From the NCBI GenBank assembly GCA_017311315.1, contig CM029654.1, positions 23,581,879-23,645,878 of the forward strand: a stretch of 64,000 bases of DNA. The letters are read 5' to 3'. The notes beneath the pieces were generated by a model. The model was not told the origin of the DNA and searched no databases. It saw only the letters and a list, made by a program, of their open reading frames with translations. How positions within the stretch are numbered: position 1 is the first letter of the stretch; each line of letters starts with the position of its first letter. The DNA comes from Dendrocalamus latiflorus. Its lineage: Eukaryota; Streptophyta; Magnoliopsida; Poales; Poaceae. This document shows positions 12,801-22,959 of the stretch, in pieces. Position numbers and translations under genes: made by a program.

Positions 12801-14806
12801 AGAACGAAATTGACAAAAAAGAAAAGGATGACAAGTCAGACATGGAGGATATCTATCATATAACGAGAGGCCTTCCTCTTGCGATAGTTCTTCTTTCTGG
12901 ACTTGTGAAAAGAAAGGAGTTTCCAAATGAGTGGCGGGCAGTATTCGAGCACCTCAAGTCCAAGCAATCAAAGCGGCTTGATAGCATACTCACCATGTGT
13001 TTTGATGATCTTCCGCACGACTTAAAATCGTGCTTCCTCTACTTTGCTGCACTGCCCATGAACACACCTATTGAGGCACGCAAATTGATATGCATGTGGA
13101 TGGCAGAGGGATTCCTAAGACCAAAATATGGGAAGACAATGGAGACAGTGGGAAGAATCTACTTGAAGGAGTTGATTGCTAGGCATCTAGTTAAGGTTGT
13201 GAATATGGACAACTTTAGTGGTGATCATGAATTCGTGACTGTCCACCATAAGGTTCATGCATTCCTACAACTTGAAGCACAAGAGGCTAATTTTGTGGAG
13301 ATCCACAATGGTGATGATATACCTTCATTGACAACTGCTCGTCGCCTCTCTCTACAGAATTATACAGATAAATATGCCGCTTTAGCCTACTCTTTGCCAA
13401 AACTACGATCTATCTTGTCTAATTTCCAGGAAGAGACTGAAGTTGAAGATGACGAGGAAGTCGAAGAGGAAGAGGGAGAAGAAGAAGAAATCTATAGAGG
13501 GGGACATGAAGAGAAAGAGGGAGAGCAGAAGGAAGATGGGGATGGGGACGGAGAGGAAGAGGGGCAGGGAAAGCGAAAGGAAGAGCAAGAGGGAGTCGGA
13601 CGCATAGAAGAGGAAGTGCAAAACAGTGAGAATGTGCGAGATGGAGCCAACAAGCAAAAGGGGGAGGACGAAGAAGAGAAAAATATTGACAAAGGAGTGG
13701 AAAATGAAAGGAATGAAGAAGCAAAAGAGGAAGTGAAGCCTAGCACAATGCCATTGCCAAATTTGCTTCGTTGTTGGGGACAAGGGGCCAGCCCCCAAGT
13801 GCCCATCAAGTCATACATAAGAGGGATGTTGCGAGTATCGAAGTTTCTCCGTGTGATCAACCTACAAGGCATTGAGATAGGTGAGAAGTTGCCAGCAGAG
13901 ATCGGCAACGTGGTGCACCTACAATACCTCGGTGTCACTGCTTGTTCCTTGGAATGGATTCCATCAACAATCCGAAAACTTACCAATCTTCAGACATTGG
14001 ATGTTCGAGACACATATGTTCGGAAGCTTCCAACGGCATTTTGGAAGATTAGAACACTGAGGCATGTGTTCGGTAATCGCCTTGTCTTGCCCAAGCATGT
14101 AGGGAACTTGAAGCATCTACAAACACTTGAAACCATACAACATGATGAGGATTGGGATAGCAAGACTTTCGAGAAAATGGTCCATCTTAATTCCATAGAT
14201 ATTCGTGATCTTTCCGGTGGCAATGCAAGGGCTCTATTTGCTGCTATCGAAAATCCTGAATTCCTTGAGTACCTTTTGACCCTAACCCTACATGTTGAAA
14301 ACATTCCGCTGTGTGTGTTCACCAGCTCTTCCCAGAGACGCCTTCGTGCTATGAAACTAGATGGGAAGTTATCTATGCCATCTGAACCAGACCCCAAATT
14401 CTGTCTCCCTAACCTGACTCTACTATCATTGGAAAAAACAGGGGTGTCACAGGACTTCATCAGCAAGCTTTGCAAGCTGCCGTCTCTTGCCAACCTAATC
14501 TTGCATACAAACTCCTTCATGGGTGATCAACTTGTTTTTTGCGCTGGTGGATTTAAATGTCTAAAAAAGCTGACGCTGTCAGATTTGAAAAATTTGAAGA
14601 AAGTTGAAATATGCGAATCTGCGCTTCCAGAGCTCACGGAGTTGATGATTGTGTGGTACCCTGAAGATATCAAAATCGTGGTCCACGGCGAGCGTGAATT
14701 TGTGAATAAAATTCAACTTGAGGATGAAAACCTTCATGCCAAAATCTCTCAGATTCCAATTGCTCGAAAGAAAATTACTCAGGAGGTAGCATCAAGCAGC
14801 GCGTAG
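590..14806 (+). CDS. coiled-coil NB-ARC-LRR (CNL) immune receptor, 3 exons, 1025 residues
   Basis: Intracellular NLR-type resistance protein. Family knowledge: the Rx-type N-terminal coiled coil signals, NB-ARC is an ADP/ATP switch, and the LRR senses effectors or guardees. I joined exons 590-855, 7431-7652 and 12217-14806. Donors GTATCC and GTAAGT and acceptors TTAAAG|G and CCGCAG|G keep one frame, with split codons giving R89 and M163. Domains: coiled coil about 1-150; P-loop GESGVGKTT (197-205); kinase-2 FLLVIDGEV (270-278); RNBS-B GSRVVRIM (296-303); GLPLAI (381-386); RNBS-D CFLYFAALP (435-443); winged helix to about 515; acidic insert about 567-670; LRRs about 680-1000. Odd points: kinase-2 lacks the second Asp, the MHD position reads VHA, and both introns are large and full of TEs. 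The reading frame is otherwise intact, so it may be expressed. Exact allele or ortholog is not recognised. Confidence 0.88.
985..1160. repeat. short inverted repeat in NLR intron 1, possible MITE
   Basis: GCGTAACCACA near 987-997 recurs inverted as TGTGGTTACGC near 1150-1160, with an AT-rich interior containing ATAATTA/TAATTAT. This resembles a small foldback element. I found no target duplication. Confidence 0.35.
1880..2095 (+). pseudogene. gypsy-type transposon N-terminal domain fragment (PF04195-like)
   Basis: The + strand reads LVIDKFLDMLVQDDKVANL, a stop, then ETIIFMAYFDADL and FVADILHIYRE. This is the pattern of the plant 'putative gypsy type transposon' domain found at the start of some grass Ty3/gypsy gag proteins. 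The in-frame stop at about 1946 and the missing rest mark it as a remnant within NLR intron 1. The sequence from about 1200 to 1880 just upstream is unassigned. Confidence 0.6.
2158..2990 (+). repeat. 48-bp tandem array, about 17 diverged units
   Basis: Units start near 2158, 2206, 2254, 2302, 2350, 2398 and 2446, and continue to about 2990. Each holds GACTCYGTAGAGTACRC, then GGGGCTCYRTGGCC, then a T-rich end. The period is a multiple of three, so one frame stays open for many units and yields a 16-residue peptide repeat of the type SVEYTxALWPxxxVFD. I treat this as a minisatellite, not a gene. It begins right after the gypsy-type fragment and may belong to that element. Confidence 0.85.
3240..3712 (-). 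pseudogene. Ty3/gypsy integrase C-terminal fragment
   Basis: The minus strand reads YASVDHPQSNEAMERVN, later STG-like TGFTPFKLLFDDEA, then a second part with FLRATAASYNKKVRTRRLVVRDLVL. This is the end of the integrase core followed by the DLVL segment of grass gypsy pol. A stop and a missing segment near 3430 separate the two parts. The fragment is cut at about 3712-3715, where a copia LTR begins. Confidence 0.8.
3716..4261 (+). repeat. 5' LTR of the decayed copia element
   Basis: Starts TGTTGAGTTAGGGTAACTCATAT and includes ACTATATGAACCATGG and TTGAGGTTGTGCTTAA, all repeated in diverged form in the 3' LTR. The 3' end is placed just before the primer-binding site. Confidence 0.75.
4325..5760 (+). 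pseudogene. copia gag-protease remnant
   Basis: Gag (UBN2-type) is visible as IIQLTSIDEKVEKNDKVV followed by SLPPS. A CCHC zinc knuckle CYLCDGEGHMIKGC (about 4978-5020) and an aspartic protease WILDSGCCFHI (about 5119-5151) follow. Further on are KKNILSV and a TNLWHERL motif of the gag-pre-integrase region. Several stops break the frame. No integrase or reverse transcriptase motif follows before the 3' LTR. Confidence 0.75.
5944..6446 (+). repeat. 3' LTR of the decayed copia element
   Basis: Collinear with 3716-4261, including GACTATATAAAACCAT (its TATA region) and CTTGTACTCTTTTGAGGTTG. It ends GAGTAACA at 6446, followed by CTTG. Confidence 0.75.
6447..7430. other. rest of NLR intron 1, nothing firmly assigned
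   Basis: No coding domain is recognisable. About 7090-7250 contains text such as GTTGAGGGGTCAAAT typical of small grass repeats, but I could not find ends or inverted termini. Confidence 0.4.
7431..7652 (+). CDS. NLR exon 2: end of the coiled coil
   Basis: A 222-base internal exon with no ATG of its own. It reads YPSWTQSVIRFF and later IAEINSRLEDIF, the standard second half of the grass Rx-N coiled coil. A pyrimidine-rich tract ending TTAAAG precedes it and a strong GTAAGT donor follows at 7653. Its first base completes the Arg codon of exon 1 and its last two bases make a Met codon with exon 3, so the phase agrees on both sides. Confidence 0.88.
7780..9598 (-). pseudogene. reversed copia gag remnant in NLR intron 2
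   Basis: On the minus strand about 8730-8850 reads CFEYGEMGHVCASYP, a CCHC zinc knuckle whose second Cys has become Tyr, preceded by arginine-rich sequence and followed by SLIGRYLSN and a Ser/Asp-rich stretch, as in grass SIRE/Osr-type copia gag. The frame has many stops. At 9585-9598 GGCTCTAAAACCAATTG is the reverse complement of a degraded TGGTATCAGAGCC-type primer-binding site, so the LTR should begin just beyond. Confidence 0.65.
9599..11960 (-). repeat. copia LTR remnant (SIRE-like) in NLR intron 2
   Basis: Begins next to the reversed primer-binding site at TGTAGGATTCG. It contains several GGTCTGACCGC-like boxes (9770-9900 and 11490-11790), and a TTAGTGGATACAACCACTTA segment at about 10640 that matches, inverted, the LTR half at 28135-29781. 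The far end is not defined; 11960 is approximate. It lies directly before the NLR exon 3 acceptor. Confidence 0.55.
12217..14806 (+). CDS. NLR exon 3: NB-ARC, acidic linker and LRR
   Basis: A 2590-base terminal exon holding the complete NB-ARC domain, the charged linker (DNA about 13427-13738, strongly purine-rich on the + strand) and the LRRs, ending in TAG after VASSSA. The acceptor is CCGCAG at 12216. There are no internal stops or frameshifts. The loop between RNBS-C and GLPL (residues about 343-378) is also expanded and Lys/Glu/Asp-rich. Confidence 0.9.
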
Positions 14807-15070
14807 CTGGTTGAAGACCACAGGTAAATTAAGACGCCAATATGGTGTACAATACTCGCATTAGAAAACAAATGATTCGCATATGCTTGTAAAGCAATTT
14901 GTTGCGCTTGAAACTTGCGTGTCTGTGCTCATACGCCTGTGTGTACAATCTTGTAATATGTACCAGTCGGAGCTAGCTATAGTGTGTATATGATGTGTAT
15001 CAGTGTGTGCTGCAGCAATATGGCAAAACTTGTTGATTATGCATCCACAATAAATAAGTGCTGCAGGGCG
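14807..15070 (+). other. 3' UTR of the NLR gene with poly(A) signal
   Basis: AATAAA at 15049-15054 lies about 245 bases after the stop and is preceded by T/G-rich and TTGTA motifs, as in plant 3' UTRs. Confidence 0.55.
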
Positions 15071-15883
15071 TCTTACTACAAAAGGATCTGTATGTTCTGA
15101 TTTACAAAAAGGATATTCCTAATCACGCATTGGTTACCTAGAGTCCAGTGCAACATTGTTTGACAGCCTCCTGGTTAGTCCACATGAATAACAAAACGGG
15201 CTTGTTCTTTTTAGGTGTGGCTTATGTTTTTTGAGTAAAATTTTGAATTTTAACTGTTTGTGACAAAGATTATGAAGAGAGATACCCGTTTATGATTTTA
15301 GATGGTATAAATATGTTATGGTTTTAATGTGTACTATAATTAACTTGTAGACTCCGTCTTAAAAATACTCCGTTTAAAAGTTAGATATTGTAGCAAAAGC
15401 CAAAAGCCGATTTTAAAAGTTGGAAAGAACAAACCTAGCTCTTGGATGAAATATTATAAACCAGTCAGATTTTTCGGGCAATTGCACGGCTAGATAAACA
15501 TATGTATGCATTTAAACATAAGTTGTACTTTTATACAATGCTAATGCTTATGATGGCAATTAATATAGCTGTATTCATTATACAATTGTAACATACCTCA
15601 TATTTATACCGTTTAATTTGCACTATGTTTAATTTGCACTATTATTATAATCTAGACCCACTATGATTGATGGTGTAGATATTTCTCGTTTTCTTCTCAT
15701 TAACATGATAATTTTTAGTATTTAAGAGTGAACAAGGTGGTTTCTTTTAACTTTGCTTTAGATGGACAGATGATGTGCAACGTCTGATCTTACCTCTAAA
15801 ACGTCACCTCTGAACTAATAACCATTTGTGGAAAACTGATTAAAACGTTATTGCACCAACTACTCGCAGCGGAAGCCCCTGTC
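15071..15883. other. AT-rich intergenic sequence, nothing recognised
   Basis: No coding signal, no clear terminal repeats. Confidence 0.4.
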
Positions 15884-15888
15884 CCTTT

Positions 15889-16128
15889 TGTTAAGAAACC
15901 TGGGCCTGGGCCGGCAGCCCAGGGCCCATGATGGGCACCTCATTGTAGTCTATAAATAGGGAACCATACCAACATATTATGTACACATGAATGAAAGCAA
16001 TAAAGAAAGATCAGAAGTTCTGTCTATCTCTCTGTGTGTTCAATCTATTCTTCTGTGATTCTGTGATTGATTCGTTCTTGTTCTAAATAGAGGAATCGCT
16101 CGGACTGGTCGCCGGCGACGGTTCAACA
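15889..16128 (+). mobile_element. solo LTR, 240 bp, copia type
   Basis: Bounded TGTTAAG...TTCAACA and flanked on both sides by the perfect 5-bp duplication CCTTT (15884-15888 and 16129-16133). Inside are a TATA box (TCTATAAATAGGG at about 15949), an AATAAAG signal near 15999, and the T-rich/CT-rich R-U5 region. There is no internal domain on either side, so one LTR was left by recombination. Confidence 0.88.
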
Positions 16129-16133
16129 CCTTT

Positions 16134-16760
16134 TACCCATCTCGCCATCTCAGCCAGTCAGTCGTTCCATCACGCCTAACTGACTATGATTAGTTCCTAT
16201 TCTAACTGATCTACAAATCCCACATGTGGCTTCTCCCCCCAACTCTCTCAAGCAACGACCTGCACCTTCTCGCCAAGCACAGTGTGAAGAAGTTTAGACT
16301 TATTCCTCTCCACATTCTTATATGTAGAAGGACACGAACCTGAGTAAATAAGTTTGTAACCTTGTACGTGTACCATTGCACCGTATGACAATATCCTCGA
16401 CCTCATGACATACATATGCGTCATCGAGCCGGACGAGACGCCGCCGGGCGCTAATTCTGCAGTATCTATGCAGATCGGTGTCATGGATGTGTTAGACGGT
16501 TAACCCATGGGCCGGGCGCACTGCTGACAACAGCTTCGTAGAGCAGCTCTGGTCTCTGGGCCGGGGAACTATTGATTGGCAATGTTCAGAGATACATCAA
16601 TAAAGCTGCAGCCATTGACCTGGCTTGTATTCTTACTTCTTCCCCCAAAATTTCCACTTCGCGTGCACGTGGTAGATGACCAAAACCGAGCAATGTCCAA
16701 TGTTATTTTGTCATATAGTAGTTGGTAGTTCCCCACATGTTCACAACGTTCTGACGTGAT
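16134..16760. other. unassigned sequence between two LTR remnants
   Basis: No recognisable domain on either strand. GTTCTGACGTGAT at about 16750 may be a degraded reversed primer-binding site belonging to the copia LTR that starts at 16761. Confidence 0.35.
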
Positions 16761-17066
16761 CGTTGAAAAATTATAGTTGCGGAGCAATCCAATAGCTAAT
16801 CAACACAATTAGAAAGCGAGCAATCTAATAGACAATTAACACAATTAGAAAGCCAGAACAATTATATAACCAGATAATGCAAAAGTAGATGAATAACCGC
16901 CACAAAGAGATGAGAGAGAGCGCAATTGGCGATACTCTTTATTGATCTCAATTGATATGTTTACAATAAAAGCATCTCCCATATATTCATAGTCTAAAGT
17001 TTTTTTTTGGTATACACCCATATCTCTAATTTGAAGCCCAAGAAAGAAATTATGCAGGGCCCACAG

Positions 17067-20000
17067 TGTAACATCCTGAAAATGTAATTATGAAAATGTG
17101 GAGCTTTTGAATTATTTTGCAAAATGTTATTATTTGAATTTGGAGTTTATGATATTTTTCTGAGACATTTGGTGAAGGTTCCAAAAGCTAAAAGGATCAA
17201 GAAGAAACAAACATGTTTAAATAATGGAAAATCAAAATTTAAAATAAGAATCTGAAAAGATGATCCATAAAGGACAAGGAGAAAATTTGATTTAAAAATC
17301 TTAAGACCCATTTCTAAAAATAATGGTAAGAATAATAAGGAAGCAAATAATTAAAAATGCCAACATATATGGATATATATATGAGCATCAATATATAAAT
17401 AAATGTGTACATAATGAAATGTGGCATCTACCATTTGATGCCAAAAATTTGCAAGTAGGAAGGAACAAAGTATAAATATTATCTACACACAAATGCATAA
17501 GCCAAAAACAAAAGAAAGAGAAAAAGAAAATAAAAAGAAAAGGGGGAAGATTGAGCCAGGCCGGCCACCAACCCGGCCTAGCTTCCCTCACCCCGCTCCT
17601 CCCCCGCTGCGGCTGAGCGGCCCAGCCGTTCCCGTGCGCTCCGCTGGCCCAGCCCGCTCCCTCCGCTTCCTCGCTCTGCCGCTGCCATGTGGACCCCGCC
17701 TCCACCCCGCGCGCATCCCTCTGGCCAGCGGGCCCGAGCCGTCAGCGCCCACCTCTTCCTTCCTCTCCCTCCCACGCGCCTGGACCCCCACCTCTCCTTC
17801 TCTCCCTATGCTCGGCTCCGGTCAATAGCCGGGTAACACGGCCACGAGGATCCAGCCGAGCAGCAGAGCAAGGACGGGAGCGCATCGCCCGAATCTCGCT
17901 GCCGTACTCCCGTAGCCCGCTGCCGCCGCCTGCCACCGCCGTCGTCAACAGTTGCGCCAGGCGGACCCTCACTGCAGTACCCTCTTTTTCTCGCCCCGCT
18001 ATGCCTGGCCTCATCATGCGCGCGGCGATAGACTCTCTGTCACTCAGCAAGCGCGCGGCATAGCGGCATCATGCCGAATCACTACGAAGATCTCGGCTCT
18101 GACACCGCCGCCCAGTATTGCCGCCGTGCGCACGCGAGGTCACGTGGCTAGCCATACCCCGTCGCCTATAAAGCCAGGGGCAACTCCCAACTGCTCCGCC
18201 ACACTCCCCTCAGCCTTCCACCGAACGCGATTGAGCCCAAACCCCCTCGATCTTCGGCGAGCCCATCTCCTTCGCCAACTCTGGCGAACCCCGATCCGTT
18301 GATCTAAGCCGTTAGGGTCCAATTCCCCGCACCTACACCATCTCCGGCTCGCCGCGACGTCATCCTCGGCCTCGCCCGAGCTCCCCGTCGCCTGTAGTTT
18401 GCCGGCGCTGAGAACCATCCCCGGGCCGCCACCGTCGCACGCCACCGGCCCTCCCCCGTGCGTCCCGGATCCCGCCGACACCTTCACCCGACTCACCAGC
18501 ACGCGGGCAACGCATTTTTGTGTTCACCCGAGCCCCTCCGGTCACCGCTCGCCATCGGCACCGCAGACCCACCGCCGCCTCCGACCTTCTCTGCCCGACT
18601 CCCTCCTCAAGATAGTATAGAGGCGCGCGTTCGAGCCCCCAGCTCCCCAGCGCTGAGGTTGAGTCTTGTTTTTATTTTTTGGACTGAGTAGTGGGCCCCA
18701 CCTGTCAGCGGCTGCCAGTTTGAGAGACCCGCTGACAGCCGGGTCCCACCTGTCAGTGCTGACCACTGACGTGTGGGTCCAGAACCCGAAGGGTCCCACC
18801 TGTCAGTGGTCGACAGCACATATGGCCACCGACAGAGGGGTCCCACTTGTCAGAGACCATGTGTAATGGGTCTCACTGACATGAGGGCCCCACCTGTCAG
18901 GGATTTCATATTTTCTGGATTTAAATTAAACTGAGAACTTTAAATAAGCATAACTTATTCATTTTAACTCCAAATCAAGTGAGACAAATTTCTAAATTCA
19001 CCTAAATTCAAGATCTATCTAATGGAACTGGAATCATGATTTTTAGAGTTCATTTGAATTTCTGGTGATATTATGTTTGATTTGTTGATTTTCTTTTATC
19101 CAAATGTTGCGCACGATAAAAATAGCATATGAGGCTCAGGAGGAAGAAGCTGAGGCAGCAACCCTAGAAGCTCAAGACAACCAAGAACCGGACCACTGTG
19201 ACCAAGGCGAGTTAACACTTTGACCATGTTGAACCTATGTTTATGCAAATTTAATTTCTTATTAAATTATCCACATGCATGCTGCAATTTTATATGGTAT
19301 ATTACATTCACTTTTTAAAAGATGTTAGTTATGCACCTAATATTATGCTTGATAATGATACTCCGTTGAAATTTTGGACATGTGGACCTTGTCGCCGTAA
19401 CAAAATTTATAATGGTATAGCTTTTGCAAATAAGTCCATATAATTATTGCGTTGCTTAGTATGGCTAGACAATCGAGGGTATGTAAATATCCCAAAATCA
19501 TCACTTGCAATGATAAAATAATTTGGGCAGTCATGGTGATAATGACTGTAGCATGTGGGTATGATATTTTATGTTCCCGAAAAATCCCAAAAATTGCTTA
19601 AATACCAGGGTGGATGGTTTGGGGGCTGGTCTGTAGTGCAGAGGATGCATAAAATGGGGAACGTGGTAGAACCATCTAGGTAACACTAAGGACTGAATCT
19701 TGTCATGTTGGCCTATGTAAAACAGTATAACCACAAGTCTGTAAAATATAACTTGACTTAGTAGATTTACCGGACCCTGAAAGTCATCCTCACAGGAGGA
19801 GGTGGTGAGGTAGTGCAAGCGGCTGTCTGGGTGACGGCTTGAATGGGACACTCGCAGAGGGTGAAGTTCTGTTGTGGCGAGCTAGCGGTGTATGTAGCCA
19901 GCTGCTAGACGTTCAGAAGGAGAACATCTCGCACAACGTATGGGACCCACCGCAAGTGGGAGCGACCCATAGGGTGAAATGATGGAAGGGGCGAGGTACT

Positions 20001-20972
20001 TTGAACTGTTATTGTGTTGTTTGCTCAACCGCATGACTAAGGAATCATGCGGGGCAACGAGTGAACTGTCTCTTGTGGGTAAAGTGTGCAAACTCTGCAG
20101 AGTCAAAACTATTCGAATAGCCGTGCCCACGGTTAAGGGCAGACATAGGGACTTAATTAGATATAGTTCTATTTAAAAATAGTTGGAAATTGAGAATGGT
20201 ACTATGAAGGGCAATAGACTGCCCTGGTTTGAATTGTCCTGGATGTCGTCCCAGTGGTAAGTTAAGGGGCTATAACGCTGAAAGATGCTATATGGTGCAG
20301 AGGCCATGTAACGGTGGATGGAATCTGTGTCAATTATAAGATAGTCTTGCCTCACAAATTTAAGTCATGAGTTTAAAACCTGCTAGGTCTTAGGGATTTT
20401 AAGTAATTGTATTCAAAAGCACTCTATGCAAAATAAAATAAGCCCAAGCCTTCCTTTGATAAGCTGAGCATGTTAAGTATTGCATTCTGTGTGTTGGCTT
20501 GCTGAGCACGGTGGATTTGTGCTCACACTCGCAATACCCAAAATAGAGGCGTAGGACCACTATGCCCATGAAGACACTCCTGCAACTGAAGGGAGGAGCA
20601 ATGAAGGAAACTAGGGCGTAGCCTACGCATTTCTTGAGCCTAGACAAGTTGACATAAGGTAATGTGTGCTCATATATTTTCGGAGTCTCGATAATATATT
20701 ATGCACACATTACCCATCAGTCGCTTGCCTGTGGTTGTGGTTTCATTTTTGCTTTCGTTTCCACTGATTTGATGTAATGAAGACCATTTGGCCTAAGCGG
20801 CCCCTTTTGTAAAGTCTCACCCGATGTGGTGTATTTTAATTCTGTAATGTTATTATTATGTGCATGTGATGTATGACGTGATTCGGCAATGTACCTGTGC
20901 GCACTATCTACTGATCCAGGGAATAGTGCAATAAACACAGTAGATTCTGGATTGAAAAATCCGGGTTTGACA
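17067..20972 (+). mobile_element. Ty3/gypsy solo LTR, 3.9 kb, with CACAG target duplication
   Basis: Starts TGTAACATCCTG and ends GGGTTTGACA. CACAG is repeated at 17062-17066 and 20973-20977. The layout matches the LTRs at 36919 and 41778: AT-rich start, GC-rich block (about 17560-18600), TATAAAG at 18167, TTTGACCATGTTGAACC at about 19220, TGCAAACTCTGCAGAGT at about 20087, CTGAGCACGG, and a final block of the type CTGATCCAGGGAATAGTGCA. No primer-binding site or gag follows. Open frames in the GC-rich block are compositional, not genes. Confidence 0.85.
18693..18900 (+). repeat. five spaced copies of GGGTCCCACCTGTCAG inside the solo LTR
   Basis: Copies start at about 18693, 18741, 18791, 18838 and 18885, about 48 bases apart, with changes such as GGGCCCC and ACTTGTCAG. 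The related LTRs at 36919 and 41778 have a single copy (about 37420 and 42279). The sequence between copies is less conserved than the box. Confidence 0.8.
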
Positions 20973-22959
20973 CACAGCTTAGTCGCAGCCCTACAAAAAA
21001 CTAGTCACGTGATCAGTAGCTAGTACACACATTCACAACATTGAGATCACATCCATACACATCACATATATTTTTATTTATGCCAAAGGAGTGAATACAT
21101 AAGCAATGTATAATCTTACAACATATGGCCGACTGCCCAAGAGAATACCAGAGTTAAAGAATAAATTGCAGTGAAATATAAATAAATAAGTAGAAGTATC
21201 TAGTGGTATGCCACCATATCCACAGGCAACCAACTGGTGATTAGGCCCTAGAAAACCCATTGTCAAACCCCCGTAAGCCAGGGACGAAGTACGCGTCGTC
21301 TGGCATGTATCCTTCTTCATTCTCTGATCAACAATAATTTAAACAAGGTTGAGTATATTGTGTACTCAGCAAGATTTGTAGTATATCACAATTTAGATAT
21401 ACATGCAAGGCTATCAAAGGATGATGCTCTATACTAAGTTATTTTTAGCATGAAGCAAATTTTATTTGCAATATCCACAAGTAGTAATTTGCAACAGAAT
21501 TATAAAGAGCATTTAACACATAGTGAAATAACATTTATACAATTTTCATAACCAGGCATCAAATCCTTTCGTAGCCTTCCTAGGCTGTGAATATCGCACA
21601 ATTCCCACTCATGGGCATGGCACACGGATGACGCGTACATGCCATCCCTATACCCTTTATAGCTACATCCAATATTGCTTATGACCACGAGCACATCTAT
21701 TTAAATAGTTTCTAACACTCTACTGAGGTTGTATAGCTTTACCCACACGAGATAATCAACTATACTGTCAGCAACTTCACGCTTCCTTTGGTGTGTGACG
21801 ATAGTTGATTATCACATAGCCTTTAGGTTATCTAATCCTAATCTCACACCAGCCCAATTAACATCGAATGTCTCTTAAGTAAATCCCTAAGAGAGTATTC
21901 GAATCCTCATTTACGTAAACCCCTAAGCAAAGATCCTCACTTGGGTAAACCCCCAAGTGGGCACTCACCATTGTATTAGCAAGCTTTGGTCCCAACACCT
22001 TAGTGAAGGGAGCCTCTACGAACAAATCTGACCAGAGTGCCCTTACTACATTTCTGCCTACCACAATGCAAGGCTAGACCTAGACAACTTAATCAGCTAA
22101 ATGATAGAGCCCATATAGCACATGTAGTTGTACGGTGTGATTTAGATGTGCGGCAGTAGCGTTCGGTCCTTAATTGACCCGGGCGAGAATCTCCCCCTAT
22201 ATACATGCGAGATTCCCTTACACATTTGGCAGTGTACCATATAACTCATCCATGTCCAAAAACTAGGTTTTTCATTTTATTTGATACCAAAGTAATAGAG
22301 GTTCCCCCTTTGGTCCAACATTTTGAAACCATCGAAGATTTTGTACGAATTCAAACTTAGTAGAAACTAGTACTTGCCTAAGCATATAGACCATATATCA
22401 ATGTAGTATTCCTAATTTGACCATATATATTGTCTAAACCATGTCCTGGAGGTGACGACAGTGAGGGTATCAAAGTTTCAAGGAGGTTCAATGCATATGA
22501 GTAGTTGTAACTACCATTACCCAAATATAGAAGTTTTAACAGAACATACATGCATGCATAATATATAGATTTTGCAAATAATATACAATAATTGAAATAC
22601 TGAGATTAACATGGTCAAAGGGAGTGCTTGCCTTGCTCTTGTTGCTCAAAGAATGTTTGAGATACGTTCTCAGCGTTGTCTGGCGTGGAGTCGTCTAACC
22701 AATAAATAAATTTAGATAAAAGCAAATAAGAGCCAAATAAACATAGACAATACTCACATATTTTTGTAAATTCAAAAAGATCTTGTTTTATAAAAATTTA
22801 GAAACAAATATCACTAAATTTGGAGTTTGTACACAAAATTTATAAGTGTTTTAAGTTTTGGCTTGGTTTGAGGTATCTTAGCACTTTTTATGACTACCCA
22901 AGCTTCTTGGTCACTACGGGGTTCTCTCAACTTCTATCACACTTCGGTCGCTAGCTACT

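Larger units (their letters stand above)
16761..21025 (-). repeat. copia LTR copy A (minus strand), split by a solo LTR
   Basis: 16761-17066 and 20973-21025 together align with 27439-27770. Shared features are the start TTGAAAAA, AATCAACACAATTAG, a GAGATGAGAGAGAG run, CTTTATTxATCTCAATTGAT and CATCTCCC-TATA-CATAGTCTAAAG. Read on the minus strand this is a TATA region followed by an AATAAAG signal and CTCTCTCTCATCTC, the usual R-U5 layout. The interruption 17067-20972 is a separate gypsy solo LTR. Confidence 0.65.

Noticed and set aside
13403..13986. Leu/Phe/Ser/Pro-rich minus-strand frames of 101-164 codons
   Set aside because: Antisense shadow of the purine-rich NLR linker.
17493..18691. Several 100-125 codon frames on both strands
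   Set aside because: GC-rich part of the solo gypsy LTR; no domain and no start or splice context.
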